A stretch of 64,000 nucleotides of DNA from Thalassobius sp047123305 (GTDB taxonomy: Bacteria > Pseudomonadota > Alphaproteobacteria > Rhodobacterales > Rhodobacteraceae): contig NZ_CP138918.1 of the NCBI RefSeq assembly GCF_047123305.1, positions 3,038,001-3,102,000 on the forward strand. The letters are read 5' to 3'. This document shows, piece after piece, positions 36,011-43,090 of the stretch. Each line of letters begins with the position of its first letter. Position 1 is the first letter of the stretch. The notes beneath the pieces are model-generated. The model searched no databases. It was given only the letters and a program-made list of their open reading frames with translations, and was not told the DNA's origin. The translations under genes were made by a program, and so were the position numbers.

Positions 36011-37417
36011 TTAGCAGCTGTAGTACATGCCGAACTCAACCGGGTGCGGGGTGTGTTCGTACTGTTCCACTTCTTCCATCTTCAGCTCAATGTAGCCGTC
36101 GATCTGGTCTTTGGTGAACACGTCACCGGCCAGCAGGAAGTCGTGGTCCGCCGCCAGGCAATCCAGCGCTTCACGCAGGCTGCCACAAACGGTCGGGATG
36201 TCGGCCAGTTCTTCGGCCGGCAGATCGTAGAGGTTCTTATCCATGGCTTCGCCCGGATCGATCTTGTTCTTGATGCCGTCCAGACCGGCCATCAGCAGAG
36301 CTGCGAAGCACAGATAGGGGTTGGCCGAGGGATCAGGGAAGCGGGCTTCCACACGTTTGGCCTTCGGCGATTCGGTCCACGGAATACGGACACAACCCGA
36401 ACGGTTACGGGCCGAGTAGGCGCGCAGAACAGGGGCTTCAAAACCCGGGATCAGACGCTTGTAGCTGTTGGTCGAGGGGTTGGTGAAGGCGTTCAGGGTT
36501 TTGGCGTGCTTCAGGATACCACCGATGAAGTACAGCGCTTCCTGGCTGAGGTCGGCGTATTTGTCGCCTGCAAACAGCGGCTTACCGTCTTTCCAGATCG
36601 ACATGTTCACGTGCATGCCGGTGCCGTTGTCACCGTAGATCGGCTTCGGCATGAAGGTAGCCGATTTGCCGTAGGCGTGCGCCACGTTGTGGATGATGTA
36701 CTTGTATTTCTGCAGCTCATCGGCCTGTTTGGTCAGGCTGTCAAAGATCAGGCCCAGCTCGTGCTGACAGGACGCCACTTCGTGGTGGTGCTTGTCCGTT
36801 TTCATGCCGATGCGCTTCATGGTCGACAGCATTTCCGAACGGATTTCCTGCGCGTCATCGATCGGGTTGACGGGGAAGTAGCCGCCTTTAACACCCGGAC
36901 GGTGGCCGGTGTTGCCCATTTCGTATTCGGTGTCGGTGTTCCACGACCCGTCAACCGCGTCTACTTCGTAGGACACTTTGTTGATGGTGTTGGCGAAACG
37001 CACGTTGTCGAACAGGAAGAATTCCGCTTCCGGACCCATGTAGGCAACGTCACCAATGCCCGAGGACTTCAGGTAGGCTTCGGCCTTTTCGGCGGTGCCG
37101 CGCGGGTCACGCTCATAGGCTTCACCGGTGTCGGGCTCAACGATCGAGCAGTGCACAACGATGGTTTTCTCGGCGTAGAAGGGATCCACATAGGCCGAGG
37201 TGGTGTCGGGCATCAGTTTCATGTCCGAGTTTTCGATCGACTTCCAGCCGGCGATCGAGGAGCCGTCAAACATGAAGCCCTCTTCCAGGAAGTCTTCGTC
37301 GACCAGGTCCACGTCCACGGTCACGTGCTGCAGCTTGCCGCGCGTGTCGGTGAAACGGATGTCCACATAGGCCGCTTCTTCGTCTTTGATCAGCTGGAGA
37401 ACTGCGTCTGCGCTCAT
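36011..37417 (-). CDS. glnA: Glutamine synthetase, type I
   Basis: ATP-dependent synthesis of glutamine from glutamate and ammonia; main entry of nitrogen. At 468 aa this is a GSI-beta enzyme. Visible are FMFDGSSIAGWKSIENSDM near the N-terminus, the ATP/metal region NGTGMHVNMSIWKDG, and the adenylylation loop MDKNLYDLPAEE, whose Tyr is the usual AMP-attachment site. AGAAGGGACAAG precedes the ATG. It lies 33 bases downstream of glnB in one operon, so it is likely controlled by nitrogen status through PII and GlnE. Confidence 0.98.
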   Translation of the reverse strand: MSADAVLQLIKDEEAAYVDIRFTDTRGKLQHVTVDVDLVDEDFLEEGFMFDGSSIAGWKSIENSDMKLMPDTTSAYVDPFYAEKTIVVHCSIVEPDTGEAYERDPRGTAEKAEAYLKSSGIGDVAYMGPEAEFFLFDNVRFANTINKVSYEVDAVDGSWNTDTEYEMGNTGHRPGVKGGYFPVNPIDDAQEIRSEMLSTMKRIGMKTDKHHHEVASCQHELGLIFDSLTKQADELQKYKYIIHNVAHAYGKSATFMPKPIYGDNGTGMHVNMSIWKDGKPLFAGDKYADLSQEALYFIGGILKHAKTLNAFTNPSTNSYKRLIPGFEAPVLRAYSARNRSGCVRIPWTESPKAKRVEARFPDPSANPYLCFAALLMAGLDGIKNKIDPGEAMDKNLYDLPAEELADIPTVCGSLREALDCLAADHDFLLAGDVFTKDQIDGYIELKMEEVEQYEHTPHPVEFGMYYSC

Positions 37418-37450
37418 TCTCTTGTCCCTTCTGTTAAGAAATCAGGTGGA

Positions 37451-37789
37451 TTACAGGGCTTCCGAACCGGTCTCACCGGTACGGATGCGGATGGCTTGCT
37501 CGACGGGGCTGACAAAGATCTTGCCGTCGCCGATTTTATCGGTTTTTGCCGCGTCGATGATGGCTTCGATGGCGCCTTCGACCAGATCGTCGTCCAGCAC
37601 CACTTCGATTTTCACTTTCGGCAGGAAGTCCACGACGTATTCGGCGCCGCGGTAAAGCTCGGTGTGGCCTTTCTGACGGCCGAAACCTTTGACTTCGATC
37701 ACGCTCAGGCCCTGAATACCGGCCTCTTGCAGCGCTTCTTTCACTTCGTCCAATTTGAACGGCTTGATGATCGCTTCGATCTTCTTCAT
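37451..37789 (-). CDS. glnB: Nitrogen regulatory protein P-II
   Basis: Trimeric signal protein that reads 2-oxoglutarate, ATP/ADP and glutamine and controls GlnE, NtrB and transporters. The start MKKIEAIIKPFKLDEVKEALQ, the T-loop with the uridylylation Tyr (YRGAEYVVDFLPKVKIEVV) and the C-terminal KIFVSPVEQAIRIRTGETG are all standard. The ATG at 37789 gives the canonical 112 aa; an upstream in-frame ATG at 37837 is not used by the family. First gene of the glnB-glnA operon; the upstream region carries an inverted repeat. Confidence 0.97.
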   Translation of the reverse strand: MKKIEAIIKPFKLDEVKEALQEAGIQGLSVIEVKGFGRQKGHTELYRGAEYVVDFLPKVKIEVVLDDDLVEGAIEAIIDAAKTDKIGDGKIFVSPVEQAIRIRTGETGSEAL

Positions 37790-37946
37790 CGCTCGGGTCT
37801 CCTCGCCAAACGGGGCCATGATGCGGGCGTGCCGCACGGGCCGAACTGCGTTGGTTTAGCGTCAGACCACTTTCCCTTCGGAGGCTCAAACGGATAGGGT
37901 GAGGAAGGCCCAAATTAAGGGCGGATTTATGAGGCGCGGTCAAGAA

Positions 37947-37963
37947 TTGTGCGTGTTGCACAA
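37947..37963. promoter_or_regulatory. Inverted repeat upstream of glnB
   Basis: TTGTGC-GTGTT-GCACAA, 6-bp arms with a 5-base spacer, 158 bases upstream of the glnB start and 80 bases before the divergent repair gene. It resembles an operator, but the arm order (GTGC then GCAC) is opposite to the enteric NtrC consensus. Confidence 0.4.
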
Positions 37964-38042
37964 AATTGAGGCGGTTTGAAAACTATTGCTGCACAGGCAG
38001 GCGCGGATCTGCTGCATTTTCGGGCAGCTCTAAGGGATAAAG

Positions 38043-39776
38043 ATGACGGAATTGCTAACGGCTGCGCAGATGCGCGCAATTGAACAGGCGGCGATTTCAG
38101 CCGGAGAGGCCACCGGGCTGGAGCTGATGGAGCGCGCCGGTCAGGGCGTGGTCTCGGCGATCTTGGAAGAATGGCCTGAAATGGCAGGGGATAGGGCTGA
38201 GGTCGCTGCAGGGTCTGCCGCGGAGAAAGGGGGCCTTGCCCCCCGGCCTGCGGCCACCCCCCAGAGTATTTCTGGATCGTTGAAAGCAGTGGTGCTTTGC
38301 GGGCCCGGCAACAATGGCGGCGACGGTTTTGTTGTGGCGCGCCTGCTGGCCGCGCGGGGCTGGGCGGTTGAGGTCTTTCTCTATGGCGACCCCAAGAAGC
38401 TGCCGCCGGATGCGCGGGTGAACTATGAGCGGTGTCCGGTGCCAGTCCGCATCAATGAAAATTGGTGGCCCGTCGCCTGTGAGATGGAGACCACGCAACA
38501 GATTCTTCTGATCGATGCGATTTTTGGCACTGGACGACTGAGGCAGCCCGAAGGCGTGCTTTACGAGGCGCTGTGTCCACTGGCGAACAGCGCCACTGAA
38601 GATCGGTTTAAGGTGGTGTCCGTCGATATCGCGTCGGGTCTATGCGCTGATTCAGGGCGTATGGTGCTGAGGTTCCATGGGCCTCACGAGGTTGAAACTG
38701 AGTTTGCAGAGAGCCAATACGGGCTTGCAGTGGAAGCAGACCTGACTGTCACGTTTCATGCGATGAAATTAGGTCATGTTTTGGCTTGGGGGCCGCATCA
38801 CAACCGAAAAGTGGAGTGTTGCGACATCGGTTTGGAGCGGAAGGCGCTCGGTTGGGGCGAAGTCCTGTCCTTTGAACTAGTTCAGGTTCCGCCTGTTGCG
38901 CCAATGCAGCGTGGCGACGACCCGAATGATTCAGTGGCGTGGCGCTTGGACAAATATTCCTTTGGCCACAAATTCTCCCACGGACACGCGCTTGTCCTAA
39001 CCGGCGGCTTAGGCAAAACCGGTGCGGCGCGGTTGGCGGCGCGCGGCGCGTTGCGGATCGGGGCAGGGCTGGTGACCCTGGGTGTGCCTCCTGCGGCGCA
39101 GATGGAGGTCGCGGCGCAGATCACGGCCTTGATGTTGACGCGGGTACCGGATGCGGCGGGCTTGGCCGCGGTGCTAGAGGACGCGCGGATCAATGCCCTG
39201 TGTCTGGGGCCGGGTCTGGGTCTCGAACGGCCGCGTGACCTAGTTCCGGTGGCGCTGGCGGCAGAGCTGCCCACCGTGCTGGATGCAGATGCGCTGAGTG
39301 CCTATGCGGAGGATCCGCAGGTTCTATGGGGGATGCTGCATGAAAACTGCGTGTTGACCCCACATGGTGGCGAGTTTTCGCGCCTGTTCCCGGATATTGC
39401 GGCAAAGCTTGCGGCGCCCACCAGCCAAGGGCCGGCCTATTCCAAGGTGGACGCCACCCGGGACGCGGCCAAACGGGCTGGCTGCACGGTGCTGTTCAAA
39501 GGCGCGGACACGGTAATCGCTGACCCGTCAGGAGGATGCTCCGTCAACGCGGCCGTCTACAGTCGCAGCGCCTCCTGGTTGGCGACGGCGGGATCGGGGG
39601 ATGTCCTTGCGGGGTTCATCACCGGTCTTCTGGCGCGTGGCTTCACGCCGCATCAGGCCGCAGCAACGGCGGCCTATCTGCATGTAGAGGCGGCTTTGGA
39701 ATTTGGGCCCGGGCTGATCGCCGAGGATCTGCCCGAGACATTGCCAAAGGTGTTGCGCAAAGTGATGGCGGGTTAA
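38043..39776 (+). CDS. nnr: Bifunctional NAD(P)H-hydrate epimerase / ADP-dependent dehydratase (577 aa)
   Basis: Repairs hydrated NAD(P)H. The N-terminal YjeF-N epimerase domain (TAAQMRAIEQAAISAGEATGLELMERAG; nucleotide motif VVLCGPGNNGGDGFVVARLLAARGW) is fused to a C-terminal ribokinase-like dehydratase (LVLTGGLGKTGAARLAARGALRIGAGLVTLG; LTPHGGEFSRLFPD; TAGSGDVLAGFITGLLARG). The gene is ~30 residues longer than expected because a dispersed DNA repeat (38229-38286) lies in frame between WPEMAG and KAVVLCGPG, adding residues ~63-82. The repeat leaves the frame open and sits in a surface-loop position, so the protein may still work. AAGGGATAAAG precedes the ATG. Neighbour of glnB, a common alphaproteobacterial order. 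Confidence 0.92.
   Translation: MTELLTAAQMRAIEQAAISAGEATGLELMERAGQGVVSAILEEWPEMAGDRAEVAAGSAAEKGGLAPRPAATPQSISGSLKAVVLCGPGNNGGDGFVVARLLAARGWAVEVFLYGDPKKLPPDARVNYERCPVPVRINENWWPVACEMETTQQILLIDAIFGTGRLRQPEGVLYEALCPLANSATEDRFKVVSVDIASGLCADSGRMVLRFHGPHEVETEFAESQYGLAVEADLTVTFHAMKLGHVLAWGPHHNRKVECCDIGLERKALGWGEVLSFELVQVPPVAPMQRGDDPNDSVAWRLDKYSFGHKFSHGHALVLTGGLGKTGAARLAARGALRIGAGLVTLGVPPAAQMEVAAQITALMLTRVPDAAGLAAVLEDARINALCLGPGLGLERPRDLVPVALAAELPTVLDADALSAYAEDPQVLWGMLHENCVLTPHGGEFSRLFPDIAAKLAAPTSQGPAYSKVDATRDAAKRAGCTVLFKGADTVIADPSGGCSVNAAVYSRSASWLATAGSGDVLAGFITGLLARGFTPHQAAATAAYLHVEAALEFGPGLIAEDLPETLPKVLRKVMAG
38229..38286 (+). repeat. Dispersed repeat copy inside the NAD(P)HX repair gene
   Basis: Hairpin 1 is GGGGGC-CTT-GCCCCC (38229-38243), hairpin 2 is GGCC-TGC-GGCC (38245-38255), and the motif CCAGAGTATTT...GTTGAAAG spans 38261-38286. 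It is read through in frame as part of the protein. Confidence 0.75.
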
Positions 39777-40270
39777 ACCGCCATCATCACCGGTGCGGTG
39801 GCGCATTCCAGTTCCAGACCGTCGGCATAGATCACCTGCGGCTCATCGAAGTAGAGCCGGAAGACCATATGCTGTTCGGCTGGCTGCAGGCGTAGATATT
39901 CGCCGTCAACCAGACGTTTGGCTTCGATCAAAGCCTGATCCTGACCGTAGATCGCCTTGGCGCGCCAATCGCGGATCAGCACTTTTTGATGGGAAGGAAG
40001 GATGGTGTCCATTCCGGGGCGATCATGACCCAGCGATCCCGCACGCACCCGTACGGTTTCACACATGGTCCGGCCATGATCGACGCCTTTCAGCATCGCC
40101 ACACCGGAGTTGCGGGTGATGATCCTGTCACCGGGGGCCAATACTTCGACCGGCAAGGCGCCGTCCAAAGTCAGGACCTCGGTCCCTGGGACCATTCCAA
40201 AGATAGATTCAACCTGGCGTTTTTGCACGGATTTTCCGCGCCAACGCCCGATGACCGTTTTCGGTTTCAT
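39773..40270 (-). CDS. Degenerate Hint-domain protein (165 aa)
   Basis: Small protein with a Hedgehog/intein (Hint) fold, common in roseobacters. The domain begins FGMVPGTEVLTLDGALPVEVLAPGDRIITRNSGVAMLKGV, matching the usual xxPGTxxxTxxGxxPVExLxxGDxVxT pattern, and closes with VLIRDWRAKAIYGQDQALIEAKRLVDGEYL and MVFRLYFDEPQVIYADGLELE. The first residue of active Hint domains is Cys, but here that position is Gly/Met, so self-splicing or self-cleavage is not expected. The ATG at 40270 is preferred. The 3' end overlaps the repair gene by 4 bp (convergent). Role unknown. Confidence 0.8.
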   Translation of the reverse strand: MKPKTVIGRWRGKSVQKRQVESIFGMVPGTEVLTLDGALPVEVLAPGDRIITRNSGVAMLKGVDHGRTMCETVRVRAGSLGHDRPGMDTILPSHQKVLIRDWRAKAIYGQDQALIEAKRLVDGEYLRLQPAEQHMVFRLYFDEPQVIYADGLELECATAPVMMAV

Positions 40271-40438
40271 GGGGCTGTTTCCTACTGCTCTGCCTGTATT
40301 TTTTTCAGGCAGCTTACTGTGGATAACGTCCGATGTCTTGGATTTTTTAATAAAAATTTCCTCTCGCATCTCCGAAAACCTTTTGCTATTCAGCGCTTCT
40401 ACAGGACGAGTCTTAAAGACTTGTTTCCTTGACCGGAT

Positions 40439-40523
40439 GCGGGTGTGGCGGAATTGGTAGACGCACCAGATTTAGGTTCTGGCGCCGCAAGGCGTGGGGG
40501 TTCAAGTCCCTTCACCCGCACCA
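40439..40523 (+). tRNA. tRNA-Leu (anticodon UAG)
   Basis: An 85-nt class II tRNA with encoded CCA. The acceptor arms GCGGGTG / CACCCGC pair perfectly. The anticodon arm CCAGA-TTTAGGT-TCTGG carries TAG (reads CUN leucine codons). A long variable arm (GCGCCGCAAGGCGT region) and the T-arm GGGGG-TTCAAGT-CCCTT follow. Discriminator A at 40520, CCA at 40521-40523. Confidence 0.97.
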
Positions 40524-40912
40524 CTCTTCTTATGAAAATAGGCATATTTGCCACAGGTTCCGAGGCGGCGACCACCCGTAAGGGGTGATTTTGATTCGGG
40601 TTTGCAATCAAAGCGGTCGCGCTGGATGATCCCACGCTTTTGGCGCAGGGTGATGGTCAAGGAATCGGAGTGGCCAATGAGGCGGCCTAAGCTGTTGCAG
40701 GCACACCGTAATAACCGCAATGGCAAGTCTCGCGCCCTGTGGATAACTCCGCCCGCAATGCTGCGGTTCCGCGGAGTAGGTCCGCGCCGCTGACCCAACA
40801 ATGAGTTGAAAGGTTAATTTTACCTTCACGCTTATTGATGCATTTTGCCGCTGTGCTATCCTTTCGCATAGGCTGCTGTATTTCTGCTGCCGTTTGTCAG
40901 AAGGGCGCGCGA
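40524..40912. other. 389-base gap between tRNA-Leu and the histidine kinase
   Basis: No convincing gene. Open frames exist on both strands but overlap one another and lack family-like sequence. The last part before 40913 is the kinase's leader and promoter region, and an ATG frame from 40835 runs into the kinase. Confidence 0.5.
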
Positions 40913-43090
40913 TTGCAACAGGACTATGTTGACGAAGACAGCGTACGGGAAGGCGAGCTGAGGCGCAGCATTCAGTTCGGGCGTTTTGTCGCCTATTGCA
41001 ACATCGCGCTGGTTGTCCCCTGGAGCATTAATTTCATCTACATGGGCCAGACCCAGAACCTGGTGCATGTGGGGCTGGCGATTTTGCCAACCTTGCTGAT
41101 GCTGGGGACCCTGTTCACCCGCTACCACTACTGGGGGCGGCTGGTGTGGCTCTTGATGCTAACCTACAACATGCTGAGCCGCGCCTACCTCAACGGTGCC
41201 CATTCCGAGGCTGAATTGACCGCGCTGTGGTTGCTTGCGATGCCGTTCCTGCTGTTTTCGTCTTTGGCGGAGAAACGTACTCAGCTGGTGATGACCATTG
41301 TCTGCTCTGCGGCGGTGTTCCTGTCACTGAGCATGGATCATCAATTGGGGCTCCATCATCATATCCCAGTGCCCGAAAACGCCTCGCCGGATCGCACCAA
41401 TTACGGGGTGCGGATGACGGTGACGGCGATGTTGTTGGCGCAGATGTTCTACTTTGTCTACCTCAACCGCCAGCTGACCGATGGCTTGCTGGGGGCCCTG
41501 CGCGGGGCGCGACAGGCGGCTTTGGCCAAGGGCGAATTTCTGGCCAATATGAGCCATGAAATCCGCACCCCGATGAACGGCATGGTGGGCATGCTGGAGG
41601 TGCTGGAGGCCGAGGGGCTGAAACAGACCCAACGTCCGCTGGTGGGCACCATCCGCAATTCGGCCCTGTCACTGTTGCGGATCATCGATGACATTCTGGA
41701 TGCCAGCAAGATCGAAGCCGGCAAGATGGACGTCAGCTACTCCAAGATGGAGCTTTATCCGGTGATCGAAGGCGCGGCCCAGACGTTGCGGGTGATGGCC
41801 GATGAAAATGATGTACGGATCCGGCATTATCTGGACCCCGAATTGCCGCACTGGATCGTTGGCGATTCAGGACGGTTGCGTCAGATCCTGCTGAACTTGC
41901 TAAGCAACTCGGTGAAGTATTCGTCTTCGAAACTCACAGGGCGCCGCGGTCAAATCTGGTATCTGGCCACCCGCAACGACGCCGGGGACTTGCAGATCGT
42001 TATTCGCGACAATGGCATCGGCATGACTAAGGATCTGCAAGACGCCTTGTTTGCCCCGTTTGTGCAGGCGGAAGGTCCCGCAAAACGCAAAGTGGGGGGC
42101 ACCGGCTTGGGCCTGGTGATTTCGCGTAACCTGGTTGAGCTAATGGGGGGCAAGATCACCGTCACCAGCACCGAAGGCAAAGGATCAGAATTTACCGTGA
42201 CACTACCGCTGAAAGAGGCCGACGGTCCGGCGACTTTGCCAGATATTTCTGGCCGTCAGGTCATCTGCATCTCTGATGCGAATTCCAAAGCGGATGCCTA
42301 TCTGCAAGAATTCTTTGTTAAGATGAAGGTTGATCTGGTGCTGGCACGTTCCGTCGAAGAGGCGATTGAGGCCAAACACCGCCTCAAGGAGGCAATTTTC
42401 ATCCTCGTGAACATCAATCCAGATGTGAACACAGATCACCGGGTCACACTGTTAAAATCCTTTCCAGATGCGGGTTTTCTGGTTTTTTCCCCGCTACGCT
42501 CAGAACGTTTCGGCATGGTGTCTAGCCGTCTGTTTCGTGTGCAGGCGCGGCCAATTCTGATATCAGAGATCACCAACGGCATCGATGCCCTGACACGCCC
42601 CATTGCAGAGCCGGTACCGCAGGAAGAGATCAAGGAGATCCGCAACGATCAGGTGCAGCCCATTGATTTGCAGGGCAAAATCCTTGCGGTTGAGGACAAT
42701 GCGATCAACCGTGACGTGCTGGCTAAACAATTGGAAATCCTCGGCGTGCCTTTCGACATGGCAAAGGATGGGCAGCAGGGTTTGGAAATGTGGCGGAAGG
42801 GGCAGTATGAGCTGATCCTTACGGATTGCTACATGCCGGTGATGGACGGGTTTGAAATGACCGCCGCCATTCGGACCGACGAAACCCAGACCCAAAGCGC
42901 CCGTATTCCGATCCTCGCCATAACCGCCGATGCGATGCAGGGCAAGGCTGAGGAATGCCGCGCTGCCGGGATGGACGACACATTAACCAAACCGATCGAG
43001 ATGAAAGAGCTGCGGCGCAAGATGCTGCGTGCCTTGCGCCGCGAGGAAGAGGAGGCTCAGACGTCCTTCATCAACCGCAACGCATCATAG
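40913..43090 (+). CDS. Hybrid sensor histidine kinase with one degenerate and one intact receiver domain (~725 aa)
   Basis: Membrane sensor of an unknown signal. Six hydrophobic helices occupy about residues 25-186, with little periplasmic sequence. The HisKA domain follows (GEFLANMSHEIRTPMNGMVGMLEVLE, phospho-His ~215), then the HATPase (NLLSNSVKYSS; DNGIGM; GTGLGLVISRNLVELMGGKI). Next is a receiver-like region without the acidic triad (QVICISDANSKADAYLQEFF), then a complete receiver (ILAVEDNAINRDVLAKQLEILG; LTDCYMPVMDGFEM; PILAITADAM). I prefer the TTG at 40913 because AGAAGGG lies just upstream; the ATG at 40835 has no such site. The 3' end overlaps the convergent oxidoreductase by 34 bp. 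The output partner is unknown. Confidence 0.88.
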   Translation: MQQDYVDEDSVREGELRRSIQFGRFVAYCNIALVVPWSINFIYMGQTQNLVHVGLAILPTLLMLGTLFTRYHYWGRLVWLLMLTYNMLSRAYLNGAHSEAELTALWLLAMPFLLFSSLAEKRTQLVMTIVCSAAVFLSLSMDHQLGLHHHIPVPENASPDRTNYGVRMTVTAMLLAQMFYFVYLNRQLTDGLLGALRGARQAALAKGEFLANMSHEIRTPMNGMVGMLEVLEAEGLKQTQRPLVGTIRNSALSLLRIIDDILDASKIEAGKMDVSYSKMELYPVIEGAAQTLRVMADENDVRIRHYLDPELPHWIVGDSGRLRQILLNLLSNSVKYSSSKLTGRRGQIWYLATRNDAGDLQIVIRDNGIGMTKDLQDALFAPFVQAEGPAKRKVGGTGLGLVISRNLVELMGGKITVTSTEGKGSEFTVTLPLKEADGPATLPDISGRQVICISDANSKADAYLQEFFVKMKVDLVLARSVEEAIEAKHRLKEAIFILVNINPDVNTDHRVTLLKSFPDAGFLVFSPLRSERFGMVSSRLFRVQARPILISEITNGIDALTRPIAEPVPQEEIKEIRNDQVQPIDLQGKILAVEDNAINRDVLAKQLEILGVPFDMAKDGQQGLEMWRKGQYELILTDCYMPVMDGFEMTAAIRTDETQTQSARIPILAITADAMQGKAEECRAAGMDDTLTKPIEMKELRRKMLRALRREEEEAQTSFINRNAS

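Noticed and set aside
35849..37897. A 682-codon plus-strand frame antisense to glnA and glnB
   Set aside because: glnA and glnB are certain on the other strand; the antisense frame is open only because of strong third-position GC bias.
37947..37963. NtrC-binding site upstream of glnB
   Set aside because: The inverted repeat has GTGC...GCAC arms, the reverse of the NtrC arm order.
40399..40635. A minus-strand frame reading VKGLEPPRLAAPEPKSG across the tRNA
   Set aside because: This peptide is the common false ORF produced by the antisense of a tRNA gene.
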